From Candidatus Zhuqueibacterota bacterium (GTDB lineage: Bacteria; Zhuqueibacterota; QNDG01; JABMRT01): DNA of 39,702 nt. Positions 23,772 to 32,299 of the stretch are shown here, in pieces; the stretch's first letter is position 1; each line of letters opens with the position of its first letter. The stretch lies in the NCBI GenBank assembly GCA_013202295.1, contig JABMRT010000160.1:1-39702 (forward strand), read 5' to 3'. A program made the position numbers and the translations under genes. The notes beneath the pieces are model-generated. The model saw nothing but the letters and a program-made list of their open reading frames with translations. It did not search any database and was not told the DNA's origin.

Positions 23772-24235
23772 GAGAGTATTTTTACCTTTGATTAAATGTC
23801 CGAAGAATTTTTGTTCCACTTGTATTACCAATATAATAAAAAAATTCAATCGATAAAATAGGCAAGTGGATTTAATGGAATTAATTAATCGATATTTTAT
23901 CACTTGACTTTTCTTATAGAATTGTATAAATAAGCAAGCATTCATACAACAGGAACTTATCAATTCGACTTGTAAAAAGCATATACAAGATAGGATATTT
24001 TTACTCGTACACCGTTTCAATTAAATCCGGACTCTTAATGAGAAGTTCCAACGATTTCGTGGATACAAAAATGAACCGTTCTTTTGAAATTGCCGTATAC
24101 AGTTCTATTGGTAATGTAAGAGAGAAGCAAATATAATTTCCCTTATGTTCGATGGATTATTATAATTCCGATAAACGCATCACCGGAGGAAGAGCGCAAA
24201 GATTTCCTGATATTCAGTTTATATGGAGATGATTT
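23772..24235. promoter_or_regulatory. Divergent ask/fabB intergenic region
   Basis: This 464-bp AT-rich region separates two divergently read genes and should hold promoters for both. On the left side the frame stays open without coding character. TATTATAATTC near 24159-24169 could be a -10 element for the rightward fabB-like gene, but I cannot place a convincing -35. GGAG (24226-24229) is its ribosome site. Confidence 0.4.
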
Positions 24236-25465
24236 ATGAGACGTGTTGTGATTACGGGGTTGGGTGCAGCCAGTACGATGGGTTTAACTTTAAAAGAAAT
24301 CGAGGCCACACTTCGATCCGGAAAGAGCTGCATTACATTTTGCCCTGATTACGAGACTCATGGATTTAAAAGCCGGGTCGCCGGCTGGATACACGACTGG
24401 GATGCTACGCAATTCCTTGACCGAAAGGCAATAAAAATGATGGGGCGGGCTTCCGAATTTGCATGCTACGCTGCCATGGAAGCCATGAAAGACAGCCGAT
24501 TGAAGGAAACGGATGTGCAAAATGATCGTTGCGGTTGTATTGTTGGCTGCGGCGCTGGCAGCCCGCACGATATGTTTGAAGCCGCCTATGCAATGGAAGC
24601 ACATAACAAACCCAGGAGAATCGGTTTGCGCGTTCCCAAAACAATGGCTTCTTCTCGTTCCGCTAACATTACAATGTTGATTAAAAATAGAGGCATGAGT
24701 CTTGCTATTTCCGATGCTTGTGCAACCGGACTGGTGAATATCGGTTATGCCTTTCAAACGGTGAAATGGGGCACACAGGATGTTGTATTCGCTGGAGGAG
24801 GCGAATCCTGTGACTGGGCTTGCACTGTTTTTTTCGATGCGATGGGAGTTTTGGCCGATAAACATAATGACAATCCATCTGCAGCATCGCGGCCGTTTGA
24901 TAAAGACCGGGCTGGATTCGTAATGGGAGAGGGCGGAGGAATAGTCATTGTTGAGGAACTCCAGCATGCTTTGAGTCGAGGCGCACCCATTTATGGAGAA
25001 ATCCTCGGTTATACGACAAATTGTGATGGTGGATTTTCGATGGTGGCTCCTTCACAGGAAGGTCAGACCCAATGTATGAAACTGGCGTTGCAGGATGCCG
25101 GTCTTGATCCCGGAGATATTGATTATATCAATACCCACGGGACAGGGACAGTGACTGGAGATCCTTCGGAAATTAGTGCCATTAAACAGTTATTTCAGGA
25201 TTACAATCCAATGGTTACCTCCACAAAGAGTCAGATCGGTCATACCACTGGCGCGGCAGGCGCCATTGAGCTTATCGCATCTCTTCTGATGATGAAGCAT
25301 TCATTCATCGCTCCTTCCATCAATATCGACAATCCAGATCCTGAATGTGATTATCCCGGTATTGTCACCACTGGCAAAGAGGTCGAGTTTAATACATTCC
25401 TGACCAATAATTTTGCGTTTGGCGGGAGTAATGCAACGATGATTGTGAAAAAATATAAGGGATGA
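24236..25465 (+). CDS. fabB: 3-oxoacyl-ACP synthase, FabB-type (KAS I-like)
   Basis: The 409-residue product is a condensing enzyme of fatty-acid elongation, joining malonyl-ACP to acyl-ACP. The catalytic triad is clear: Cys162 in SDACATG, His301 in NTHGTGT and His336 in GHTTGAAG, almost at the E. coli FabB positions. Its wording (VITGLGAASTMG, KTMASSRSANIT, FAGGGESCDWACTVFFDAMGVL, GEGGGIVIVEELQHALSRGA) is closer to FabB than to FabF. FabB with FabA normally serves unsaturated fatty-acid synthesis, but no fabA is visible here. GGAG stands seven to eight bases before the ATG. It is a single gene, divergent from the aspartate kinase and convergent with the DUF4249 gene. Confidence 0.88.
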   Translation: MRRVVITGLGAASTMGLTLKEIEATLRSGKSCITFCPDYETHGFKSRVAGWIHDWDATQFLDRKAIKMMGRASEFACYAAMEAMKDSRLKETDVQNDRCGCIVGCGAGSPHDMFEAAYAMEAHNKPRRIGLRVPKTMASSRSANITMLIKNRGMSLAISDACATGLVNIGYAFQTVKWGTQDVVFAGGGESCDWACTVFFDAMGVLADKHNDNPSAASRPFDKDRAGFVMGEGGGIVIVEELQHALSRGAPIYGEILGYTTNCDGGFSMVAPSQEGQTQCMKLALQDAGLDPGDIDYINTHGTGTVTGDPSEISAIKQLFQDYNPMVTSTKSQIGHTTGAAGAIELIASLLMMKHSFIAPSINIDNPDPECDYPGIVTTGKEVEFNTFLTNNFAFGGSNATMIVKKYKG

Positions 25466-25480
25466 TATAAACAGAAATCC

Positions 25481-25508
25481 CCGGCATCCCGCCCATGCGG
25501 GATGCCGG
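25481..25508. terminator. Perfect hairpin between convergent genes
   Basis: CCGGCATCCCGC, a CCAT loop and GCGGGATGCCGG make a perfect 12-bp stem, followed by AGACTTTTC. It separates the rightward fabB-like gene from the leftward DUF4249 lipoprotein gene and probably ends both. The CCCGC core resembles the dispersed intergenic repeats. Confidence 0.75.
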
Positions 25509-25543
25509 AGACTTTTCATGAATCCAAACGAAAGTTATTCAAT

Positions 25544-26425
25544 TCACGGCTTTAGAATATTCAGCTCATAATTCTCACCGCAAACTGAACCAAAACATCC
25601 AATGCCATTCTCGACACCGCCGCTGAGCACAGGATGTTCATCCATCAGGAAGTTGTGATAATTGTCATCAATGGCCATGACTTGCATGGTATTGGAACCG
25701 TAAAACACAATCATTGAGGCATACCAGAAAATTGTGTGGCGGTTCTCAAAATCCGGTGCTTTGAGCAGATTGTAAGGGACTAGCGCCATGATATGGCGGG
25801 GTTCCCCGTTGGCTCCTCCATCATACTCACTCTGTTCATCAGGATATTTATGATTGTCATGAAACGGGTAGATATATTCAGCATTTTCCCAGGATTCGTT
25901 GCAATACATATCCACCATAATGAGTTGAACATCAACAGGACAATCGATATAAATTGGTTTCTCATATCCGAGATCCACATGGGTTTCATCATTCACATTC
26001 TCCTCGTCGAGTTCGGATTCCAAAGTCATGCTGTGAGGGACAGTGGTTGTGGCTGTGGCTGTTTCTTCCTCTGTTGTAACTGACAACTCATAGCTGGTAT
26101 TAGGTTGGATGATCACATCCGCATTATAGTAATAGGCCGGATTGTCCTCATCCGATGACAATGTGTAGGATGTACCTGCGGCTATGTCTGTCAGTGTTAT
26201 TTCCGCATTCCGGATGGCTGCCTTGTTTAGGTTATAATACGCATCTGGAGGTTGGGTATGAGTGATCAGGATGGCGTGATCCGCGGACAGTGGTTCACCT
26301 CCCCAGAGAAATCCGAAAATACTGATATCCGGATCGAATTCAGGTTTTGCAGGCGATTCATCGCATCCGGTCATGATGAGCAGGGATACCATGATTCCGA
26401 TTAAAAAGATTATATAACTCTTCAT
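25544..26425 (-). CDS. DUF4249 lipoprotein
   Basis: The product is 293 residues from the ATG at 26425, chosen because AGGAG sits correctly just upstream; an ATG at 26440 overlapping the TonB gene stop would add five residues. The signal ends in the lipobox LIMTGC with Cys21 as lipidation site. The remainder matches DUF4249 (FWGGEPLSADHAILITHTQPP, RNAEITLTDIAAGTSYTLSSDE, NTSYELSVTTEE), a family found beside TonB receptors in Bacteroidota and relatives. It is presumably an outer-membrane-anchored partner of the receptor encoded directly upstream, helping to capture an unknown ligand. The two genes form an operon with near-overlapping ends. Confidence 0.86.
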   Translation of the reverse strand: MKSYIIFLIGIMVSLLIMTGCDESPAKPEFDPDISIFGFLWGGEPLSADHAILITHTQPPDAYYNLNKAAIRNAEITLTDIAAGTSYTLSSDEDNPAYYYNADVIIQPNTSYELSVTTEEETATATTTVPHSMTLESELDEENVNDETHVDLGYEKPIYIDCPVDVQLIMVDMYCNESWENAEYIYPFHDNHKYPDEQSEYDGGANGEPRHIMALVPYNLLKAPDFENRHTIFWYASMIVFYGSNTMQVMAIDDNYHNFLMDEHPVLSGGVENGIGCFGSVCGENYELNILKP

Positions 26426-26439
26426 TAAATTCTCCTTCA

Positions 26440-28656
26440 TTAAAACTTTACAGAAAATCCAGCAGTGGGCAGAAATGGAATCATGGTAATTTTTTCGATT
26501 TCAGGCGGATTTTCGGAGGTTTCATACGCATAGAACCAGACATTATCCCGATTATAGACGTTCACTGCCTGGATAAAAATTTCAGTGGGCAAATTGAACA
26601 TGTGTGTGGTATAGAACAGTCCGATATCCAGCCGATGGTAGTCAGGCAATCGGTAGAGGTTTTTGCCACCTTCAAGACCTGCGCGTTGAATTCGACCTGC
26701 CGGATCGATGAATGCGTATTGATCTGTGACCTCGGTATAGGGTTGTCCGGTGCCATATTTAAAAGCGAGGTTGAGTCTCCATTTTCGATGCATGCGGAAA
26801 TCCTGAATGGCTGTAATTGTATGACGCCGGTCATAGGTAGGGAAGTATTCATAATCAAAGTTGTAGCCGATCACCTGTTTCTTTGTCCAGCTCATGGAGT
26901 AGCCGAACCAGCCTTCAAAACGGCCAATCCTGTTTCTAATGTAGAGATCTCCGCCATACGCTTCACCGACACCGCTGAGAAAATTCTGAGCGGCAGTCTG
27001 GTTATCCAATGTTTCATCCTGACCCCGGAACTCACGGTATTGCGCGATATTGCCGTAATCTTTGTAATAAATTTCGGCGTTTATAGAAAAGGTAGACTTG
27101 TTGTCATAGTTCACGCCCACAATAAAATGATCGGCTTCTCCGGGATTAAAGGTGTCATCCACAGGAAACCACATATCTGCAAAGCTGAATCCCTCCATTT
27201 GAACGAGATTCAGGAATTGATGATATCGTCCATAGCTCACGGTCATGTCCCATTGATCCGTTAGAATGCGCTTCAGAGATACACGGGGATCAATCCTTGT
27301 ATAGCTGCCGTCGCTGTAATGATCAAGTCGCAATCCGGTTTGCAGGATGGTCAGAGGTGTAACCTTAAAGTTATCCTGAGCGAAGCCACTGAAATAATAT
27401 CCATCAAAATCATTGATATAATCTGTGTCCACAATATGATAATTGAGATCAAAATCTAGCGCTTTAAATTCAAAACCGATATCTGTGGAATGGCTGAGGT
27501 TGGGGGTATAGGTGAGAGTTCCCTTTAGAGCCAAGTCTTTTATCTCGTTCATGATACCAAACCGAACCTTGTCAAACTCAACTTGGGTGTCGCTGCTGAA
27601 CCGGCTGCCCGCAAACACGAAATGTGAAAAGAGATTGCTGGAGAACAGATGCGTCCACTGAGCAGAAAAGGTTTGATTGCCCCAATCCAAACCTACATTG
27701 GTGCCGCCGCTTGAAAGATCCAATTTGTCATTGCCAAGATAGACACTCACACTGGCCTGATTTTTCTTGTCGATGTCATAATTGATCTTGGCATGGGCAT
27801 CATAAAAGTAATAGGGCAAATCGAAGTCAACGATTTTCGCGGCCAGATCAAGATAGGTGCGCCGTCCTGACAGCATCCATGAACCATGTTTCCAGGGGCC
27901 CTCCAGCGTTGCGGTTGAGCTGATCAGGCTGAGCCGGGCCACGCCTTCAAATTCATCCCGGTTGCCTTCTTTGTTGATGACATTAAGAACTGAGGATAGC
28001 CGTCCCCCGTATTGCGACTGGAATCCGCCTTTAAGCATTTCCACGGATTTGATCGCGTCCGTGTTAAATGTGGAAAAGAAGCCGAACATGTGATTCGGAT
28101 TGTACACATCGATGCCATCCAGCAGGATCAAATTCTGATCCGGGCTGCCGCCGCGAACGTAGAGTCCGGCCGAAAAATCCGACAAAGTCGCCACACCGGG
28201 CAGCATTTGCAATCCTCGAAACAGATCTGCTTCGGCAATGGAGGGAATGGTTCGTAATTGCGGCATTTGAATGAGCATCTGACTGGGCTTGATATCCAGT
28301 TCGCGCTTGTCACGTTCTGCCACGATTTCGGCCCCTTCAGTCAGAATTGCTTCAGTTTCCATCAGAATATCAAGCTCAATATCCTCGTTTTGGCCCACAG
28401 TAAAAGGTTCAATCACTGTGGTGAATCCAATAAAGCTGATTGCCAGATCGTATTTTCCAGGCGGCAAATTGGGCAGTACATAGTACCCTTTCAGATTGGT
28501 TGCCACACCGATCTGGGTGTCCCTGATCCAGACATTTGCCATGATAATGGGCTCTTTGGAATCTTTCTCTCGAACAAAGCCGTGAATGGTCCCGGCACTC
28601 AATTGAATGGAAAGGGCGAGAAAGAGAAAGAAAAAGACAGCTCGTGTTAAACGCAT
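26440..28656 (-). CDS. TonB-dependent outer-membrane receptor with carboxypeptidase-like N-domain
   Basis: The product is 738 residues from the ATG at 28656, preferred over a GTG at 28665 because GGAGAG is eight bases upstream. After the signal peptide (about 1-20) comes a CarboxypepD_reg-like Ig domain (GTIHGFVREKDSKEPIIMANVWIRDTQ..., about 22-105). The plug follows (SIAEADLFRGLQMLPGVATLSDFSAGLYVRGGSPDQNLILLDGIDVYNPNH, about 135-185), then a 22-strand barrel ending FLPTAGFSVKF. It is a SusC-like energy-coupled importer type. The ligand is unknown; the partner is the DUF4249 lipoprotein. It has no TonB box that I can confidently mark. The tandem surface-protein cluster follows on the same strand upstream. 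Confidence 0.93.
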   Translation of the reverse strand: MRLTRAVFFFLFLALSIQLSAGTIHGFVREKDSKEPIIMANVWIRDTQIGVATNLKGYYVLPNLPPGKYDLAISFIGFTTVIEPFTVGQNEDIELDILMETEAILTEGAEIVAERDKRELDIKPSQMLIQMPQLRTIPSIAEADLFRGLQMLPGVATLSDFSAGLYVRGGSPDQNLILLDGIDVYNPNHMFGFFSTFNTDAIKSVEMLKGGFQSQYGGRLSSVLNVINKEGNRDEFEGVARLSLISSTATLEGPWKHGSWMLSGRRTYLDLAAKIVDFDLPYYFYDAHAKINYDIDKKNQASVSVYLGNDKLDLSSGGTNVGLDWGNQTFSAQWTHLFSSNLFSHFVFAGSRFSSDTQVEFDKVRFGIMNEIKDLALKGTLTYTPNLSHSTDIGFEFKALDFDLNYHIVDTDYINDFDGYYFSGFAQDNFKVTPLTILQTGLRLDHYSDGSYTRIDPRVSLKRILTDQWDMTVSYGRYHQFLNLVQMEGFSFADMWFPVDDTFNPGEADHFIVGVNYDNKSTFSINAEIYYKDYGNIAQYREFRGQDETLDNQTAAQNFLSGVGEAYGGDLYIRNRIGRFEGWFGYSMSWTKKQVIGYNFDYEYFPTYDRRHTITAIQDFRMHRKWRLNLAFKYGTGQPYTEVTDQYAFIDPAGRIQRAGLEGGKNLYRLPDYHRLDIGLFYTTHMFNLPTEIFIQAVNVYNRDNVWFYAYETSENPPEIEKITMIPFLPTAGFSVKF

Positions 28657-28753
28657 GGGTGACACTCTCCGAATTAGGTTTTCATAAGGTGAATCTTACA
28701 ACTATACGCCAGGCTGTGGGAATGGTTTCGTTAGGATTGTGTTAAAATGAGAA

Positions 28754-28786
28754 ACACCTGCCAGGTTTTCAAAACCTGGCAGGTGT
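28754..28786. repeat. Perfect 33-bp hairpin (CCTGCCAGG type)
   Basis: ACACCTGCCAGGTTTT, one C, and AAAACCTGGCAGGTGT form a perfect 16-bp stem between the FISUMP gene and the TonB receptor gene. A diverged copy lies at 30915-30941, so this may be a dispersed element as well as a terminator. Confidence 0.75.
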
Positions 28787-28807
28787 GATTCCGACATACG
28801 AAATCGC

Positions 28808-29764
28808 CTAATCTTTAACACAACGGACAGAGAACCCGTATTGCTTATAGGAGCTGTTCCAGTAGATGTCCGAGTTAAGGTAGCGCAGGGTCAGGTACAA
28901 CGCGTAGTTTGAACTGTACTCGTACGCCGACCAGAAGCGGGCGCGGCTGCCCAGAGAGTAGAAGTAACCTTCAGCGTAGCTACGGTAACCGCCTGGAAGC
29001 GCGGAGAAACCTGTTTCATTAGTCGCGCCTGTGTTGGGATCATCCCAAAGTCCGGTGCTTGCTTCGATTGTACCGGTTGACTTCAGCTTACCGCCAGCGA
29101 CACTGTCACCTCCAAGGTAGGTGCTCAATGTGCTCAACTCCGCGTCCGTGGGCACATGCCAGCCTGTGGGCGCGAGGTTACGGGAATCAGAAACCGCTGC
29201 CCAGTTGTACAGGTAACCATACGTGTCAGCGTTGCTCTCATCCCGACCATAAACACAATAGGCACCTATATTGATAATGGCCCAATCAGCGTCATTAATA
29301 TTCGTGGCAATGGTTTCACCGGTTCGATACTTCGTTACTTTCAGATTCTCCGCCATCCACCACTGGGTACCGATTTTTACGGTCTGATACACATTGCCGT
29401 CTACATCAGTCACGGTTCCGGTTTCGAGTGCGGTTACGCGCACCTTGTATGTGCTGCCGCTGGTGTTGGGATTGTCTGTGTAAAAGTCCCATTCCACGTG
29501 TTTGCCCGTGCCTGGAGAAATGCCGCTTCCCACATCGCCCGTGAGACTGGCGCAGTTTAAAGTCCACGTGGCGCCGTTGTCACTCGACGCCTCGACCACG
29601 ATCTGCTTGTTTTCACCGTCCCCGTCCGAAAGATCATAATAAATATCCACTTTCAGGCTGCCGTCTGTGCGCTGAACGAAACTGACGTTTTCAACCACCG
29701 GCGCCTGGGCAAAGATCAGTGTGGTGCTGAGAAGTAAAATGAGAAAGAGAAGTCTGGTTTTCAT
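28808..29764 (-). CDS. Secreted FISUMP-domain protein
   Basis: The 318-residue product has a signal peptide (about 1-19, ending IFAQ), a beta-sandwich-like region (VENVSFVQRTDGSLKVDIYYDLSDGDG..., about 22-105), and a C-terminal FISUMP domain (Fibrobacter succinogenes major paralogous domain, about 118-318). The FISUMP signature is clear: VKIGTQWWMAENLKVTKYRTG, YGYLYNWAAVSD, LAPTGWHVPTDAELSTLSTYLGG, ETGFSALPGGYRSYAEGYF and YGFSVRCVKD. The fold is C-type-lectin-like and probably binds a surface ligand. It has no Por sorting tail, unlike most of its upstream neighbours, so how it stays on or leaves the cell is unclear. AGGAG lies seven bases before the ATG. Confidence 0.9.
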   Translation of the reverse strand: MKTRLLFLILLLSTTLIFAQAPVVENVSFVQRTDGSLKVDIYYDLSDGDGENKQIVVEASSDNGATWTLNCASLTGDVGSGISPGTGKHVEWDFYTDNPNTSGSTYKVRVTALETGTVTDVDGNVYQTVKIGTQWWMAENLKVTKYRTGETIATNINDADWAIINIGAYCVYGRDESNADTYGYLYNWAAVSDSRNLAPTGWHVPTDAELSTLSTYLGGDSVAGGKLKSTGTIEASTGLWDDPNTGATNETGFSALPGGYRSYAEGYFYSLGSRARFWSAYEYSSNYALYLTLRYLNSDIYWNSSYKQYGFSVRCVKD

Positions 29765-29790
29765 AAGAGGCTCCTGTTAAAAAGAAATTT

Positions 29791-30807
29791 TTACCGCATC
29801 ATTAACACCTTCTGCGTTTTTACTCCATCCGCGGTCTGCAGGGCAATCACATAGGTGCCGGTGGCCATCTGATTGCCCGCATCGTCCCGGCCGTGCCAGT
29901 AGAAGTTGTAACTGCCGTAGCCCTGAAAATCATCCATCAGGGTTTTAACCTTACGGCCCAAAAGATCATAAACTGTAATCTTAACCTGACCCGATTCGGA
30001 TAAATGATACCCAATCTTTGTCTGCGGATTAAACGGATTGGGGAACGGCTGATCGAGGGCCGTCACATCAGGCGTTTCCGGCAATGTGAGCAGGATCACA
30101 TCATACACATGCGCCACACCTTTGATGTTCACATCACTAAGACGGTAGGCGTAGACCGCTCCGGCCTGGACGGTCACATCTGTAAACGCATAGTCCGTGC
30201 GCACAGAAGTGTTGCCCTGGCCAATGAGAGCGTCATGGGTCTGATAGGATGCAATGGTTTGCCACCTCACATCCCTGGGCGGGTTGGAACCCGCCCCTAC
30301 GGTTCGTTCTAAAATAAAGCCCAGATTGTCTGTTTCACTCTGCGTGATCCACTTGACAAGCACACCCTGGAGAACCGGTTCCGCAGAAAAGGCATTAAGT
30401 TCCACGGACAGAGCTGCATCGGTATAAAAATCCCAGACCGTTGAGAAATCTCCGGTACCAGCCATGTTCGTTGCGGAGATCTTCCAATAATAAGTCGTTG
30501 CCCCGGATAAACCTGTAATAGTATGGGATGTGACAGTCAAGGCGCTTTCATCAAGAAACAGGCTGCTGAAGTTGTCTGCGGTTGACACCTGAAGATTGAA
30601 TGAGGCCGCGTGATCAAGCGGGTCCCACTCAACCTCGACCGGCTCAGTGAAGATTGTGCTGCCATCCGTAGGATTCGAGAGCGTGGGCGCTCCTGGCGGC
30701 ATGGATGTGATCGATCCTGAAATTGATAGACCAGAGCCACTGTCGGCAAAACAAGTCTGTTCAATAAAAAATGTGAAAACAATCAGGAGGAGGATCAATT
30801 TCCGCAT
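29791..30807 (-). CDS. Secreted fibronectin-III protein with shared T9SS tail
   Basis: The 338-residue product has a signal peptide (about 1-21) and an FN3-like domain (PPGAPTLSNPTDGSTI ... HTITGLSGATTYYWKISATNMAGTG, about 35-128). The shared module follows: LSVELNAFSAEPVLQG, a variable insert, the YRLSDV fibronectin-like domain and the Por sorting signal FPNPFNPQTKIGYHLSESGQ ... TYVIALQTADG. Its tail is the most diverged of the cluster. The palindrome GGGCGGGTTGGAACCCGCCC lies in frame at 30277-30296 and encodes part of GAGSNPP. AAGGAA is eight bases before the ATG. It is expected to be exported by type IX secretion and to act at the surface; the ligand is unknown. Confidence 0.88.
   Translation of the reverse strand: MRKLILLLIVFTFFIEQTCFADSGSGLSISGSITSMPPGAPTLSNPTDGSTIFTEPVEVEWDPLDHAASFNLQVSTADNFSSLFLDESALTVTSHTITGLSGATTYYWKISATNMAGTGDFSTVWDFYTDAALSVELNAFSAEPVLQGVLVKWITQSETDNLGFILERTVGAGSNPPRDVRWQTIASYQTHDALIGQGNTSVRTDYAFTDVTVQAGAVYAYRLSDVNIKGVAHVYDVILLTLPETPDVTALDQPFPNPFNPQTKIGYHLSESGQVKITVYDLLGRKVKTLMDDFQGYGSYNFYWHGRDDAGNQMATGTYVIALQTADGVKTQKVLMMR
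30277..30296. repeat. In-frame translated palindrome 1 (20 bp)
   Basis: GGGCGGGTTGGAACCCGCCC is a perfect 9-bp inverted repeat with a 2-base loop, and CTAC follows on the plus strand. It is translated as GAGSNPP between the conserved ILER and WQTIAS of the tail. Six other tails carry a palindrome at the same codon position. Confidence 0.8.
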
Positions 30808-30914
30808 AATTTTATTCCTTGATCTTTGAAGGATTCCTATGACTGGATGTCAAAATTACGAGGATTCAATCCTTCTGTGAGAATGGGACGATCAATTTTT
30901 CAAAGGACGATAAA

Positions 30915-30941
30915 CCTGTTCGGTTTTAAAAACCTGACAGG
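30915..30941. repeat. Diverged CCTGxCAGG hairpin
   Basis: CCTGTTCGGTTTT and AAAACCTGACAGG form an imperfect stem with two mismatches, in the 149-bp gap between two tail-bearing genes. It is related to the perfect hairpin at 28754-28786. Confidence 0.5.
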
Positions 30942-30956
30942 ATTGAATTCATGTTC

Positions 30957-32257
30957 TTACCGCATCAACAGCACCTTCTGTGATTTGACTACATCTCCCG
31001 CGATCAGCCGCAGAATATATGTACCGGATGCGGCTTGCCGCCCCGCATCATCTTTGCCGAGCCAGTGGATTGAGTAGCTACCAGCGGATTGCTGTACGTT
31101 TTGAAGCATACGGGATACGAGACGACCATTGACATCATAGACATTGAGGGTTACGGATGATTGCTGTGCCAGTTTATACACAATCTTGGTCTGCGGATTG
31201 AAGGGATTGGGGAAGGGGGGCTCCAGTTGAGTTTCTTCCGGATTTTGTATTTCCATTGTAATTTCAAGTGCATCCAGGATGGTCACATTGCCTTGCGTAT
31301 CTACATCCGATAAACGGTATTGGTAGGTCATGCCGGATTTGGCGGTGACATCTACATATTCGTATTCGGTTTGGGATGAGGTGTTGCCCTGGCCCTGTAA
31401 ATCCTGATGGGTTTGAAAAGAGGCGATGGTTTGCCAATCAGTTTCATCCCCACCCCGGGCGGATCGAAAATCCGCCCCCATAAAGCGTTCGAGGATATAT
31501 CCAACATTATCGACCTCCGATTCTGTGATCCATTTGAGGAGGATGCCGTCCGGAACGGCTCGCGCGGAAAATGTGCTGAGTTCAACGGGCAGGGAAGTGT
31601 CATTGATGGTTGGCAAGGAGCCTCACCAAGAACACCTAATAATTGCATTGTTATACCGGCGGGAAAGTTACTTGGGCTATATGCTCCATAATATGCAGAT
31701 ATGTTATTATTGTCCCCTAATACAGTTCCGATTATCCACATTTTATCTCCACCTGATTCCGCACGGTATAAATAAATGAGCCCCATCTGATAGTAATTTA
31801 CGCCATCTGAAAGCGTTGGGTGTATTCCCATATTGACATAGAGACCTTCCACAGCTTCCGTACCGGCATCACCGACAATCATATTTGTTTCAGGATTGAT
31901 TATATGAATATCAGGCATTGGAAATTCACCCAATGCGCCATAATGATCCATTGTTATGCCAGCTGGAGAGCTGCTTGTATTATATGCAGCATAATATGCA
32001 TCTCCAGGAGCACTATCCCCCAATGCTTGGCCGATTATCCACATTTTTTCTCCACCAGATTCCACACGATATAAATAAATGGGTCCCATCTGATAGTAAT
32101 CCACACCATCTGACAGAGTAGCGTGCGCTCCCATATTGGTATACACACCATTCGTTGTAGCTGTGCCTGCACCGCTGACGAGCATATTTGCTGAATATGC
32201 ATAGGACAAAATACTGAAATATGCAATGATCAGGATAAAACGTTTGAACAATTTCAT
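30957..32257 (-). pseudogene. Secreted NGVY-repeat protein with shared T9SS tail, frameshifted
   Basis: Two frames together make one gene. From the ATG at 32257 the first frame gives a signal peptide and two repeats of about 90 residues (NMLVSGAGTATTNGVYTNMG and NMIVGDAGTEAVEGLYVNMG, each with YYQMGxIYLYRxESGGxKMWII). It then runs into sequence that reads as the wrong frame of the tail. The second frame (from about 31616) carries the normal tail from PTINDTSLPVELSTFSAR to the LLMR end. One extra base near 31615-31616 (AA instead of AAA on the plus strand) would give GEAPLPTINDTSLPVEL, matching the end of the first repeat (GEFPMPDI). It is either a real inactivating deletion, a phase-variable site or a sequencing error. 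The intact protein would have about 433 residues. Confidence 0.8.
31457..31477. repeat. In-frame translated palindrome 2 (21 bp)
   Basis: GGGCGGAT, a five-base loop CGAAA, and ATCCGCCC, at the homologous tail position. One extra base relative to the 20-bp copies changes the reading of the downstream part, so the insert reads GADFRSARGGDE instead of GADHDPP before the tail returns to WQTIAS. Confidence 0.8.
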
Positions 32258-32299
32258 GATATTACTCTTTGTTAAATTAATATAGATACACACACTTCA

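Noticed and set aside
23772-24020. In-frame N-terminal extension of the aspartate kinase
   Set aside because: The added 83 residues are Cys/Phe/Ile-rich and unlike the family, and a normal N-terminus begins at the ATG at 23771.
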